From contig NZ_CP080506.1 of the NCBI RefSeq assembly GCF_020342455.1, forward strand, positions 558,001 to 622,000: 64,000 nt of DNA. Direction: 5' to 3'. The position numbers and the translations under genes were made by a program. Of this stretch, positions 20,140 to 31,245 are shown piece after piece. Source of the stretch: Profftia sp020342455 (GTDB lineage Bacteria; Pseudomonadota; Gammaproteobacteria; Enterobacterales; Enterobacteriaceae). Numbering within the stretch: position 1 is the first letter of the stretch; each line of letters starts with the position of its first letter. The notes under the pieces are model-generated. The model did no database searches, was not told the origin of the DNA, and saw only the letters and a program-made list of their open reading frames with translations.

Positions 20140-20950
20140 AGTATAAAAAATATATTTTTATGTCAAGAGTATTATACTAAATTTTAGTTTATATACCAGA
20201 TATGCCCCTTTGTATGGCAATAATAATAAATAATATAGGTATAATGTATATGTTAAGAGTATCTATCTAAAGATAAGATTATTATATAAACAATAGATGT
20301 TGATCATAATTTTATAGATGTCTCAAGAATATTTAAATATTTTTACTTATAATACCTAAAGAATTGATATTCTATGTTTTATAAAGCGTTTTATATTATA
20401 TTATTTATTAATAATAACATCATTAATTAAATGTAGTATTTGACTACTATAGTAATTTAAAAAATAGAATAAATATAAAAATTATATGTTTAATATTAAT
20501 TAAAATGTTTAGATATTTGCTATAGCATTTATATAGTATGAATTCATCAATATAATTTATTGAATAGAGGTACCTATGTATTTGTGTTGAAATGTTTTTT
20601 CTTAAAGTATTTTTTAAAGTTAGAAGAATATTTCTATTATAGAAACCATTTCTAATTATTTATTTCTATGTAATAAGGTATAAAAATTATAAAATATTAT
20701 AATAAAGTTTATTATAAATAATATTATTATGATGTTTTTAATAAAAGTTAACCTCATAGTGCTAATTATTTTTATTTATATCGCCTTTATTTAATAAATT
20801 AACTTAATATTTATTATTAAACTTTATAAGTTTGACATAAGTAGAGTAAATAATATAAAATATAGTCTATGTAAGTTGCTTCACTATAGTATAATTTATA
20901 CTTCCTACAAATCTTAATAATTAAGACTTCGGAAATCTTAGTACAAGAGA
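20140..20950 (-). pseudogene. Probable relic of fkpA (FKBP-type periplasmic prolyl isomerase)
   Basis: fkpA lies upstream of yheO in E. coli in this orientation. On the minus strand about 20436-20455 reads TIVVKY and then HLIN for TVVVNYKGTLID; about 20285-20330 reads LNILETSIKL then STSIVY for LKNIKKGGKIKLVIPPELAY, at nearly the expected distance (about 127 versus 120 bases); about 20165-20218 reads RGISGI and, after a stop and gap, LDIK for AGVPGIPP and LLDVK, about 80 bases farther than expected. Two of three blocks have good spacing. Heavy decay makes this a moderate call. Confidence 0.4.
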
Positions 20951-22359
20951 GGTTTGTTATTTATAATACCTAGCTTATTGTTATTTTTAATATTGATATA
21001 TTAATATTTATTTTCTATCTTTATGAGGTTATGTATTTTATTTATATATTTTTTTTTAAAATTAATTTGCTTGCATGTATAAATAAAATAACCAATATAA
21101 ATAACTTATTTATTTTATACAGTATATTACATAATATGTTCCTAATATATTATTAGTTTTATTAATGGATACTAGGAGTAATGTAATTTTATTATTTAAA
21201 AAAATAGTGTAGCGAAGAATCTAGTATTAAATACATTTAATATTTTATTAAGTTACAATCATTTATTAAATAAGTTACTATCTAGTAATAATACAATATT
21301 AATTGTATTATTATATAAGATTACATAAAAAATTTATAACAAAGTTTATTTGATAAACAAATTACTTAGTATTTATAATATGATTATTTAATTTAATTTA
21401 ATTTAATTTAATTTAATTTAATTTAATTTATTTAGCAATTATTACATAGATATATAAACTTAAAATACTCCTTAAATATAGTAATAATTTTATATTAAAT
21501 ACTGTCAAGTAGTTTTATTAAAATTGTAATATTATTAATTTTAACATCAGTAATTTTTTTAGATTAATAATTTTTCTATGACTATATTTTAAATTTAGAT
21601 TGTATTAAGTACAGTCAATAATTAAGTTATTTAAAGGAAAATAAACAATTTTTTAATTTATTCGTAAAATTGTATTTTTATCTATTAACTTATTTTGATA
21701 TCTTCTTGTATTACAAATAATTAAATATGTTATAGGTTGTATATACTACTATTTTAGTATTTCTAAATCTTTTTAATATTAAGCAACAAAATATCACTAC
21801 ATTTTATTGTTAATATAAAAATAATCTATTAGTGGTAAATGTATTATCTTATTTTTAGATAATAACTTGAAATATCATTTCAAAATATTGTGCATAGGTC
21901 TTATTTTATTAGACATAATTTATCATGTACTTATCTGTATTGAGATTCATATTTCATTTCTTATTATGTTTTTATATATATCTTGATAGTTGTTATCTTT
22001 GTTGTCAATATATTGATAATTATAATGACAGGTAGTCTTTGCTAGTAATTATAATACACAAAAATAGACAATTTCTTAAAAAAAGTTAGTTTAGATAAAT
22101 AATTTTAAATCATTCTTAAAAAATTTAAGTTAAATAACTTTACGTAAAAATATACTATTGAATAGTATATTTCTAGTAAAAGTAATAAAATATTTTTAAT
22201 ATTTTATTAAATGAATAGTAAATTGCTATTGTTATATTCATGATTTTATGTATTTCAATTCATATTAGCTTATGAAATAAATTTCTATGTATTAAAATAA
22301 TTTATGTTAGGTAATAAAATTTTTATATAATAAGGTTACTTACTATTTTAAGAATATAA
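20951..22359. other. Unassigned gap with a pentamer array
   Basis: About 1.4 kb without recognised genes. It holds the ATTTA array at 21386-21430. A short stem capped by a CTTCGG tetraloop (about 20922-20945), perhaps the fossil of a terminator, sits just at its left edge. Confidence 0.4.
21386..21430. repeat. Tandem pentamer ATTTA, nine copies
   Basis: Nine perfect head-to-tail copies of ATTTA (45 bases) lie in non-coding DNA. This looks like slipped-strand expansion; no function is implied. Confidence 0.9.
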
Positions 22360-23218
22360 TCTATCTACACTTTATTATATATTACTGAGAGCATAAATTG
22401 ATTTAATAAATCAAGGTAAATATTTATTTTAATAATATTTTGACTATTTAATGTAATAGTAGTACATTACTATAATAAACTATATTTATTATAAAACTAC
22501 GTTATTATTAATTATTTACGATAAGATATTTTTTAAATTTTATATTTCTACTGTATAGATTAAGTAAATTTAAAATATCTGAGAAATTATATTACATATA
22601 CTGAGTTAAAGTTTATATAATTTGATGTAATTATTAAGTTATATTTATTTAATGTATCATCTATTATAAAGTAATGATGATTAATATGGTAATTTTATGT
22701 ACTATAATAATTTTAATATTGATAAAAATGGTATTATGATACGTATCATTTATTATACTTATTTAATATATAAAAATATTATTATACAGTATATAATATA
22801 TATATTAATTTAAGTTAAGATATTTCAAATAAGATATATGTCCTTATATTAAAATCATATATACATTAAAAAAATAATAAATTATCATCAAGATGATAAT
22901 AATCAGTATTAAATACTACTATAATTTAGTATTATTTAATACTATCTATTCTCCATAAAAAATTATCTCGTATTATTATTTGTAATACTTACTTTAATAA
23001 CTTAAGTATTACTTATTAGTATAAAAATACTATATGTATATTATCTATATATAATTCTTTTTATTAATATAATTTATATATTTTATTCTATATCTTTAGA
23101 CTAAATATTAAATAATATTACAGACTATAAAGTCTGTAATATTAAGAAAACTAATATAGTATTACATATATTAGAATGATATTCTATAGGTAATTAATTG
23201 ATATAGTACTTATGATTA
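22360..23218 (-). pseudogene. Possible relic of mscS (small mechanosensitive channel)
   Basis: mscS follows fbaA in E. coli. On the minus strand 22655-22714 reads KIIIVHK and then ITI, LIIITL and a stop, resembling KIIVIPN, GKII and NIINFS of MscS with one residue less. The distance back to fba fits the gene length. Only one block was found, and the fba terminator hairpin lies within the projected N-terminal part, so boundaries are guesses. Confidence 0.27.
23113..23144 (-). terminator. Terminator-like hairpin downstream of fba
   Basis: A perfect 14-bp stem (arms 23113-23126 and 23131-23144, core ATTACAGACT) with a four-base loop lies about 145 bases past the fba stop. On the minus strand it is followed by TTATTTAATA. 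It is the likely end of the pgk-fba transcript. Confidence 0.65.
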
Positions 23219-23287
23219 CCTTTTCATAGATATATTATTTTGAATATTATTAATAGTCTCAATTAGAGTGAAAACATTGTGAAAAAA

Positions 23288-24370
23288 TTATAGAATTTTT
23301 TTGCAGTTTAGTTCTTCGAATGCTAGTTCTAAACGAACTATCATACTATTTTGAGCAGCTCGCAACCAAGCTCTTGGATCGTAATATTTTTTATTAGGTT
23401 TATCTATACCATCTGGATTACCTAGTTGGGTCTGAAGATAACTTTTGTTTTCTTTGTAGTAATTTAATAGACCTTCCCAGGTCGCCCATTGTGTATCAGT
23501 ATCAATATTAACTTTCACTACTCCGTAGCTTATAGCTTCTTTGATATCTGCAGTATTTGATCCAGAACCCCCATGAAATACAAAATTGATATAATTGTGT
23601 GGTAGATTATGTTTATAAGAAATATAATTCTGAGATTTATGTAAAATACTGGGGGTTAATTTTATATTACCCGGTCTGTAAACTCCGTGTATATTACCGA
23701 AAGAAGCTGCTATAATGAAACGTGGGCTAATTAAATTTAGCTTATTATAAGCATATTCTACATCTTCTGGCTGAGTATACAGTGTAGAAATATCAATATT
23801 GCTGTTATCTATACCATCTTCTTCCCCCCCGGTACAACCTAGTTCAATTTCTAGTGTCATGTTTATTTTGGACATGCGGGCTAAATATTTAGAACATATT
23901 TTAATATTTTCCTCTAGTGATTCTTCGGATAAATCAATCATGTGAGATGAAAATAGCGGTTTTCCGGTAGTTGCAAAGTATTTTTCTCCATGATCTAAAA
24001 GTCCATCTAACCATGGTAAAAGATTTTTAGAGCAATGATCAGTATGTAGTATTACTGGAATACCATAATGTTTAGCCATTTGGTGTACGTGATATGCGCC
24101 AGAGATTGCACCTAATACAGCAGCAGTATCATGAGTAATATGATATCGTACTCCTTCACCAGCAATAAATGCTGCACCTCCATTTGAGAATTGTATAATA
24201 ACTGGAGCACTTACTTTTGCAGCAACTTCCATCACAGCATTAATAGAATCTGTACCAATACAATTAACTGCAGGTAATGCAAAATTATTTTCTTTAGCTA
24301 TCTGAAAAATTTTTTGCACATCATCACCAGTGATTACGCCGGGATTAACAAAATCTAAAATTTTATGCAT
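23288..24370 (-). CDS. fba: Fructose-bisphosphate aldolase, class II
   Basis: This enzyme cleaves fructose 1,6-bisphosphate to dihydroxyacetone phosphate and glyceraldehyde 3-phosphate. The 360-residue protein (359 in E. coli FbaA) shows the zinc-binding HTDH (109-112), LGCTGGEEDG, the FHGGSGS loop and NIDTDTQWATW. The ATG at 24370 follows AGGAAAA. It lies 124 bases downstream of pgk, the usual order. A C7 run on the plus strand (part of the TGGEEDG codons) stays in frame. Confidence 0.97.
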   Translation of the reverse strand: MHKILDFVNPGVITGDDVQKIFQIAKENNFALPAVNCIGTDSINAVMEVAAKVSAPVIIQFSNGGAAFIAGEGVRYHITHDTAAVLGAISGAYHVHQMAKHYGIPVILHTDHCSKNLLPWLDGLLDHGEKYFATTGKPLFSSHMIDLSEESLEENIKICSKYLARMSKINMTLEIELGCTGGEEDGIDNSNIDISTLYTQPEDVEYAYNKLNLISPRFIIAASFGNIHGVYRPGNIKLTPSILHKSQNYISYKHNLPHNYINFVFHGGSGSNTADIKEAISYGVVKVNIDTDTQWATWEGLLNYYKENKSYLQTQLGNPDGIDKPNKKYYDPRAWLRAAQNSMIVRLELAFEELNCKKIL

Positions 24371-24494
24371 GCTATATTTTTCCTATATTTGGTTGTAGTA
24401 AAATAAACCTTTTTAGTAGTTTTAATTATTTTAGTTATTTAAGATCAATAAATACATATAAAAGAAACCTTGTTTATTCTATAAAAGAATAGTA

Positions 24495-25673
24495 TTAGTT
24501 TATCTTAATACTATAATTCAAATTATTTTTAGCATGTGCTTCTAGCATACCTACAGCTGGAAGTTTTTTTCCTTGAATGAACTCAAGAAATGCACCACCT
24601 CCAGTAGATATGTATGAAATTTTTTCTGAAATACCCAATATATCTATAGCTGCTATAGTATCACCTCCACCCGCAATAGAGAATGCCTTACTTTCAATAA
24701 TTGCTTGAGCAATAATTTTAGTTCCTGTACGAAAATCAGGGAATTCAAAAACACCTATTGGGCCATTCCATATAATAGTTTTTGCATTTTTTAGAAGTGC
24801 AGCTAGTATATATGCGGAATTATCTCCTATATCCAATATCTGCTCGTTATCTTTAATATCACTTACAGATTTCATGGTTGCAGTTGCATTTTCAGAAAAA
24901 TCAGTAGCAACACGTACATCTGTTGGTACTGGGATATCATAAGTAGTCAATAGCCTTTTTGCTTCTTGTACCATATCTCTCTCATATAGAGATTTACCTA
25001 CTTTATACCCTTGTGCAGCAATAAAAGTATTAGCTATACCACCACCAACAATCATTTTATCTGCCATTTTAGATAAAGTATCCAAAACGTTGAGTTTAGT
25101 AGAAACTTTAGAACCACCAACTATAGCAACTATTGGACGTTCAAGATTACCTAATGCTAATAGTTCTGAGGATAACAGAAGACCTGCACAAGCAATAGGA
25201 ACAAATTGTCCTATGCCATAAGTAGAGGCTTGTTCACGGTGTGCAGTACCAAATGCATCCATGATATAAATATCACAAAGTGCAGCATATTTTTTAGACA
25301 GAATTGTGTCGTTTTTCTTTTCTCCTGTATTAAAACGAACATTTTCTAAAATAACTAATTCTCCTTTAGCAACGTCAATGCCATCTAGATAGTCTGTAAC
25401 TAGACGCACAGGTAATTTAAGATGTTCTTTAAAATAGTTGACTACAGGTAGTAAAGAGTATATTGCATCGTAATGACCCTCAGTAGGACGACCAAGATGA
25501 GAGGTCACCATAACATGAGCGCCCTGTTTTAGGGCTGCTTCTATAGTAGGCATAGATGCACGGATACGTACATCAGATGTAACTTTGCCGTTTTTAATTG
25601 GAACATTTAAATCTGAACGAATTAAGATACGCTTACCGGTCAGATCTAAATCTGTCATATTAATTATGGACAT
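24495..25673 (-). CDS. pgk: Phosphoglycerate kinase
   Basis: Pgk makes ATP from 1,3-bisphosphoglycerate in glycolysis. Its 392 residues (387 in E. coli) include RSDLNVP near the N terminus, the substrate-binding TSHLGRP and ENVRFN, the hinge region with VAIVGGSKVSTKLNVLD, and the nucleotide-binding WNGPIGVFE and GGGDTIAA. AAAGG lies upstream of the ATG at 25673. The C-terminal tail is a little longer and diverged. It is the first gene of the pgk-fba pair; the epd gene that normally precedes it has decayed. Confidence 0.97.
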   Translation of the reverse strand: MSIINMTDLDLTGKRILIRSDLNVPIKNGKVTSDVRIRASMPTIEAALKQGAHVMVTSHLGRPTEGHYDAIYSLLPVVNYFKEHLKLPVRLVTDYLDGIDVAKGELVILENVRFNTGEKKNDTILSKKYAALCDIYIMDAFGTAHREQASTYGIGQFVPIACAGLLLSSELLALGNLERPIVAIVGGSKVSTKLNVLDTLSKMADKMIVGGGIANTFIAAQGYKVGKSLYERDMVQEAKRLLTTYDIPVPTDVRVATDFSENATATMKSVSDIKDNEQILDIGDNSAYILAALLKNAKTIIWNGPIGVFEFPDFRTGTKIIAQAIIESKAFSIAGGGDTIAAIDILGISEKISYISTGGGAFLEFIQGKKLPAVGMLEAHAKNNLNYSIKIN

Positions 25674-25814
25674 AATAAACCTTTTAGTTAATTATATTAA
25701 ATATATTGAAAATTATAATAGTATAAGCCTATTTATGATATGAATAAGATAAGTGTAGAGTTTTTATTGTATTGATTTGTATATAATAAGAGATATAACT
25801 TATTAGCATACTAA

Positions 25815-26830
25815 GAATATTTATATAGGTACCTAGATCAATTAATATGTACATGTAATCAAATATAGTAAATTTAATTATCACTATATAATTAATAAAA
25901 ATATTTAATAATCATATAAAATTATATCATGTAATCAGTACATTACTATAGGTGATTGATAATGTTATTTATTTTTTATCCACAATATTATATATAAAAT
26001 TCTATCCATAACTTATTTATTTATATAAATTTAGGTTGTTATTGCAATTATTAGGAAAATAAACTGTTTAGAGATAAATTTGTAATAACAAAAAGGATAT
26101 AATAAGGTATAGCCTATCTTTCCATAAGGTTTATAACAAAATATTTTTTATATAATCAGTTTAGTATTTTATAGCTGATATACCTTATCTATTGATAATA
26201 GATTTATAAAAGCAAATATTGTTATTTTAAGTGCTGTGTCTTGATATATTAGATATAGTTATCGTTATATAACTATAGTGGTAAAAATGATATTTTTAAA
26301 TAAAAAATTATTATATCTATTCTAACTATCTTAATAATTTTAAATTAAATTTACTTTTAGTATTACAACTAAAAATTAAAATTTTAAGAATAAAGTATAT
26401 AATCTGTATAGTTGTTTAGTTTTATTTATTTAAGTGATATTCTCTATCATTCATTTAGTTACTCTTTATGTATTAAAGATCTGTACATATTACAAAGGTG
26501 TACTATGTGATCTTTATTTTTTGGTTTAACTTGTATTATACTATTTTTATATCGGCAATAAATTTGCATAACGCTTATTATTCCTGCTAGATATACTTAA
26601 AATTAGTTACAATAATAGGTAATGTTGAATTAGGTTTATGTATATTATGATTTTACGGAGCACGAAAAATATAATAAATAGTTGCGTTTAAATAGTAGAT
26701 TATTAAATTAATATACTATAGATTTTAGAATTTTCTATAAAATAATTTAAAGTAATATTGTAATCATTTACAACTATTTACTATAAAACTATTCTATAAC
26801 TAGATGAAATATTATGTTTTATAATAAAAT
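25815..26830 (-). pseudogene. Possible relic of epd (erythrose-4-phosphate dehydrogenase)
   Basis: epd lies directly upstream of pgk in E. coli. On the minus strand about 25940-25970 reads a stop then HYQSPIV where Epd has NHDPHSAIV; about 25800-25850 reads V, N, R and then G..NILSML where Epd has VWCDNEWGFANRMLDTT. Both sites lie where a 339-codon gene ending about 140 bases before pgk would place them. Similarity is faint and depends on gene order. Confidence 0.3.
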
Positions 26831-26983
26831 ATACGAATATGTTTATTATTCTAATAATATTTTATGTGATGCAATAAATATAACATATTCATTATTATCT
26901 ATTTTAACAATTAATATTTTTTTATGTAATAATATTATATAAATACAATTACTACTTAATATATAAAATATTTTTATACAATA
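26831..26983. other. Short gap downstream of rpoD
   Basis: A+T-rich spacer between the presumed epd relic and the rpoD stop. No clear terminator is visible; a short TATAAAA/TTTTATA inverted repeat near 26965 is too weak to call. Confidence 0.3.
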
Positions 26984-28801
26984 TTAATCATCTAAAAAGC
27001 TACGCAATACTTCAGAACGGCTAGGATGGCGTAGTTTACGCAGTGCTTTGGCTTCAATCTGACGAATACGTTCACGAGTAACATCAAACTGTTTTCCTAC
27101 TTCTTCTAGAGTATGATCTGTATTCATATCTATACCAAAACGCATACGTAATACTTTAGCTTCACGCACAGTCAATCCAGATAAAACATTACGAGTCGCA
27201 GAACGTAGGCTTTCAGAAGTAGCAGAATCTAGTGGTAGTTCTAGCGTCGTATCTTCAATAAAATCTCCTAAATGTGAATCCTCATCGTCACCGATAGGTG
27301 TTTCCATAGAAATAGGCTCTTTTGCTATCTTAAGTACTTTGCGAATTTTATCTTCTGGAATCATCATGCGTTCAGCTAGTTCTTCTGGTGTAGGTTCACG
27401 ACCCATTTCTTGTAACATTTGACGAGCAATACGATTTAGTTTATTAATAGTCTCAATCATATGTACGGGAATACGGATTGTACGTGCTTGATCAGCAATA
27501 GAACGGGTAATAGCTTGACGTATCCACCACGTTGCATAGGTTGAAAATTTATAACCACGACGGTATTCAAATTTATCAACTGCTTTCATTAAACCTATAT
27601 TACCTTCCTGTATTAGATCTAAGAATTGTAAACCACGGTTAGTGTATTTTTTAGCTATAGAAATAACCAATCGTAAATTAGCTTCTACCATTTCTTTTTT
27701 TGCACGACGCGCTTTTGATTCACCAATGGACATACGACGATTAATATCTTTGAACTGCTCAATGGTAAGATCAGTTTCTTCTTCAATTTGATGTAACTTT
27801 TTTATACTAAATTCAATGTTTTTACGTACGTACTTTAGTTTCTCGCTCCATGGTTTTGCCATCGCCAATGCAGTATCAAACCATGCAATATTTGTTTCAT
27901 TTCCAGTAAATAAAGTAATAAAGTTCTTCTTAGGCATTTTACTTTGTTCAACACATAATTTCATGATTAAACGTTCTTGAGTACGTATACGATCCATCAT
28001 TAGACGCATGTTATTTACTAGATAATCGAATTGTTTAGGCACTAATCGGAATTGTTTGAAAACTTCTGAAAGATTTAGTATCTCCTCGATAGTGATTTTA
28101 TTTCTACGACCATGAGATTTAATGGCTAGGTGTGTTTTTTTATATTGGTCACGAAGTTCTGAAAACTTTTTATGTGCTAGTTCTTGATCTATACTGATAT
28201 CGTCTTCGTTTTCATTCTCTTCATCATCACTCATAGTTTCTGAGGAAATTTCAGAACCAATATTAGTTGCGATGGGTGCTAAATCTTGTTCTGCATTAGG
28301 GTCGATAAAACCGGTAATTATATCAGATAAACGAGCTTCTGTTGTTTCAACACGTTCATATTGTTCAAGTAGATAGGTGATTGTTTCTGGGTATTCAGTA
28401 ACTGAACGCTGAACTTGATTAATACCTTCTTCAATACGTTTAGCAATGTCTATTTCACCTTCACGGGTCAAAAGTTCTACAGTACCCATCTCTCTCATAT
28501 ACATACGTACTGGATCTGTAGTTCGACCGATCTCATATTCTACATTTGATAATACTTGTACGGCAGCTTCAGTGATATCTTCATCAGCAATATTTTCTGC
28601 TAGCATCAAATCATCTACATCAGGTGCTTTCTCCATTACTTGAATGCCCATATCATTAATCATCCGTACGATATCTTCTATCTGATCGGACTCTATAATA
28701 TCATCAGGAAGATGGTCATTAACTTCGGCGTAGGTTAGGTAACCTTGTTCTTTGCCTTTAGTAACAAGAATTTTTAACTGTGAGTGTGGGTTTTGCTCCA
28801 T
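26984..28801 (-). CDS. rpoD: RNA polymerase sigma-70 factor
   Basis: This is the primary sigma factor. The 605 residues (613 in E. coli) contain region 1.1 at the N terminus, the non-conserved region between about 150 and 370, region 2 (FLDLIQEGNIGLMKAVDKF, then YATWWIRQAITRSIAD) that melts the -10 element, and region 4 (VTRERIRQIEAKALRKLRHP) that contacts the -35. It is the last gene of the rpsU-dnaG-rpoD operon, 267 bases after dnaG. No obvious Shine-Dalgarno sequence precedes the ATG at 28801. Confidence 0.98.
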   Translation of the reverse strand: MEQNPHSQLKILVTKGKEQGYLTYAEVNDHLPDDIIESDQIEDIVRMINDMGIQVMEKAPDVDDLMLAENIADEDITEAAVQVLSNVEYEIGRTTDPVRMYMREMGTVELLTREGEIDIAKRIEEGINQVQRSVTEYPETITYLLEQYERVETTEARLSDIITGFIDPNAEQDLAPIATNIGSEISSETMSDDEENENEDDISIDQELAHKKFSELRDQYKKTHLAIKSHGRRNKITIEEILNLSEVFKQFRLVPKQFDYLVNNMRLMMDRIRTQERLIMKLCVEQSKMPKKNFITLFTGNETNIAWFDTALAMAKPWSEKLKYVRKNIEFSIKKLHQIEEETDLTIEQFKDINRRMSIGESKARRAKKEMVEANLRLVISIAKKYTNRGLQFLDLIQEGNIGLMKAVDKFEYRRGYKFSTYATWWIRQAITRSIADQARTIRIPVHMIETINKLNRIARQMLQEMGREPTPEELAERMMIPEDKIRKVLKIAKEPISMETPIGDDEDSHLGDFIEDTTLELPLDSATSESLRSATRNVLSGLTVREAKVLRMRFGIDMNTDHTLEEVGKQFDVTRERIRQIEAKALRKLRHPSRSEVLRSFLDD

Positions 28802-29068
28802 AAGACGATATCCATACGTACTTCAGGGTTTAAATCGGTGTTGAGCAGTATTCCTACCAACAATAACTGACACAATTTTTAAATTACGTGCCGCTGACTA
28901 GTATTATGACATTATGTAATATTTATTTAACTAATTAGCACTTACACTATAATGTTTACTTTAAAACGTTAGATAAGTAATCTGAAGTTTTAAAAGTATT
29001 AAAGATTACTTAGTTTGAAGCAGGTATTATGTCAATAATAAAATGTTTTATTATTAATTAGATGTTAA

Positions 29069-30817
29069 TTAGGTTTTTTTAGCTAATGCTAGATTCAGCA
29101 TCCATAATTCTCGTCTTTTATCGGCATTGAGACCTTGAGTTCGATCTAGAGCAATAAGCTTTTCTTGACGACATTGTAGTATTGAGTTATATAAACTTTT
29201 TAATGTATCAAGAAACGTTTGATGAACCATGTCCTTAATCACCATGTGGTTCCAAGTTGCCAAAGTTTCAAGATGTTTAGCGTATTTATTATTACGGTAA
29301 AGTTCAATTAACTGGCCAGTTGTTAAATCTGGGTATGCTAAACATGTTTGCACTATTTCAATAAATAATGGTAATCCTGGCAGGTTATATGTTCTTAAAC
29401 TTTCCAAAGAAGTCACTTTAGATGCTAAAGAAGGATTCTGTAATAGTAGTCCTATAAGTGTACGCATAGTTGTGCGTTTTAGTTGGGGTTGCTGGTATAT
29501 ACTTTCTGTATTCACTATATGTGGTAGTATTTTTTCAAGCTGATTATCATCTAAAATACCTATTTTTTGTCCCAAAAACCTACGTAAGTAGAATCTTAGA
29601 GTATCACCTGGTATCCTTTTAATTAACGGTAAAGCCAATGCACTAAGCTTTGTTCGTCCGTCAGGTGTGCTTAAATCTACTTTAGGTATTAATGTATTAA
29701 ATAAGAAAGATGACATTGGTTCAGCTTGATTAATACGTTGTACAAATTTTAAGTGACCTTCTTTACGTATTAGTGTATCAGGATCTTCCCCATCTGGCAG
29801 GAACATAAATTTTAATTGCCGTCCATCAGATAAAAATGGAAGAGCTGTTTCTAGTGCCCGCCAAGCTGCTTTACGACCAGTATTATCACCATCATAGCAG
29901 TACACTACTGTATCTGTATTACGAAACATTAGTCTAATATGTTCTGCTGTGGTATTTGTTCCAAGTGAAGCTAAAGCATAATTTATTCCAAATTGCGCTA
30001 AAGTCACTACATCCATATAACCTTCAACAATGAGTATGCAAGGTAACTGATCTCGGTGTTGATGCGCTTCATATAAACCAAATAGCTCTCGTCTTTTATG
30101 AAAAATATCAGTTTCAGGAGAATTAATATATTTAGGTATATCGTTATTTAAAGTACGACCACCAAAAGCAATAACTCGTCCACGTCTATCACGAATAGGA
30201 AATATTATACGATTACGGAATAGGTCATAAATACGGCCATTTCTGTTAGGAATAATAATACCAGCATCATTTAGTGCCGTACGACTAGCTTCATCATGGC
30301 TAAAATTCTTGAGAGTGCTATCCCAACCTGCAGGGGCATATCCAATACTGAAGTAATTAATAATTTTGGCGTCTAGTCCTCGTTTTTCTAGATACTGCCA
30401 TGCATGTTTATTGTTGGGTTTATTTAAAGTTTTTTGATAGAAATTACTTAAGACACCCATTAATTTATATAAAATTTGACGTTTATGGTATTCTGTTTTA
30501 TTACAAATAACTCCCTGTGTAAAAGGTATTGTAAGACCAGATATAGCTGTTAGTTCTTCAATACTTTCAATAAAATTCAGACTATCGTAATGCATTAAAA
30601 AATCTATGACGTTACCGTGAGCTCCACACCCAAAGCAGTAATAAAACTGTTTCTCTGCGCTTACGGTAAAGGAGGGTTTTTTTTCATTATGAAATGGACA
30701 GCAAGCATTATAGTTTTTACCTTGCTTTTTTAATGATATACGTGCATAGATAATATCTACAATATTTATCCTACTTAATAAGTCATTTATGAATACATGA
30801 GGGATTCTTCTTGTCAT
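29069..30817 (-). CDS. dnaG: DNA primase
   Basis: Primase makes RNA primers at the replication fork. I choose the ATG at 30817 (MTRRIPHVFINDLL), which matches the E. coli start and gives 582 residues; in-frame ATGs three and eleven codons farther upstream (30826 and 30850) also exist and no Shine-Dalgarno sequence decides among them. The zinc-binding CHC2 domain (CCPFHNEKKPSF with CFGCGAHG) is at the N terminus, the TOPRIM domain follows (VEGYMDVV, YDGDNTG) and the C-terminal DnaB-binding helices end with NLALAKK. It is the middle gene of the macromolecular synthesis operon. Confidence 0.96.
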   Translation of the reverse strand: MTRRIPHVFINDLLSRINIVDIIYARISLKKQGKNYNACCPFHNEKKPSFTVSAEKQFYYCFGCGAHGNVIDFLMHYDSLNFIESIEELTAISGLTIPFTQGVICNKTEYHKRQILYKLMGVLSNFYQKTLNKPNNKHAWQYLEKRGLDAKIINYFSIGYAPAGWDSTLKNFSHDEASRTALNDAGIIIPNRNGRIYDLFRNRIIFPIRDRRGRVIAFGGRTLNNDIPKYINSPETDIFHKRRELFGLYEAHQHRDQLPCILIVEGYMDVVTLAQFGINYALASLGTNTTAEHIRLMFRNTDTVVYCYDGDNTGRKAAWRALETALPFLSDGRQLKFMFLPDGEDPDTLIRKEGHLKFVQRINQAEPMSSFLFNTLIPKVDLSTPDGRTKLSALALPLIKRIPGDTLRFYLRRFLGQKIGILDDNQLEKILPHIVNTESIYQQPQLKRTTMRTLIGLLLQNPSLASKVTSLESLRTYNLPGLPLFIEIVQTCLAYPDLTTGQLIELYRNNKYAKHLETLATWNHMVIKDMVHQTFLDTLKSLYNSILQCRQEKLIALDRTQGLNADKRRELWMLNLALAKKT

Positions 30818-31029
30818 AAATTTCATATTATAGTTAGTTTGTACTAGCATAAACCGCTAGAGTATATTATTAACATGCTTTAGCCTTCTGAATAAAAAAG
30901 TAACTCATATTCTCTCTACAAAAGGTACATCCTTAAAATGTGATATTACATTAATTAAATCTCCTAAAATATTAAAATTAAATTCAATTATATTTTGTAG
31001 AATATCTTGTTATAATAACTTTTATAAAT

Positions 31030-31245
31030 CTAGTATAATCGTGTGTGACGTGCATTTTCACGAGTTATTTTTTTTGCGTGACGTTTTACAGCAGAAGCCT
31101 TGGCTCGTTTACGTTCAGTAGTTGGTTTTTCATAGAATTCACGACGACGTACTTCAGATAAAACACCCGCTTTTTCACAGGACCTTTTGAAGCGACGCAG
31201 AGCAACGTCGAATAGCTCATTTTCACGTATTTTAATTAATGGCAT
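31030..31245 (-). CDS. rpsU: Ribosomal protein S21
   Basis: S21 is the small basic protein near the 3' end of 16S rRNA that helps initiation. All 71 residues align with E. coli S21, including FDVALRRFKRSCEKAG and REFYEKPTTERKRAK. GAGG precedes the ATG. It heads the rpsU-dnaG-rpoD operon and is divergent from tsaD, as in E. coli. Confidence 0.97.
   Translation of the reverse strand: MPLIKIRENELFDVALRRFKRSCEKAGVLSEVRRREFYEKPTTERKRAKASAVKRHAKKITRENARHTRLY

Noticed and set aside
19644..21430. Repeat arrays considered as a CRISPR locus.
   Set aside because: They are 5-7 base simple repeats without spacers, and no cas gene is present.
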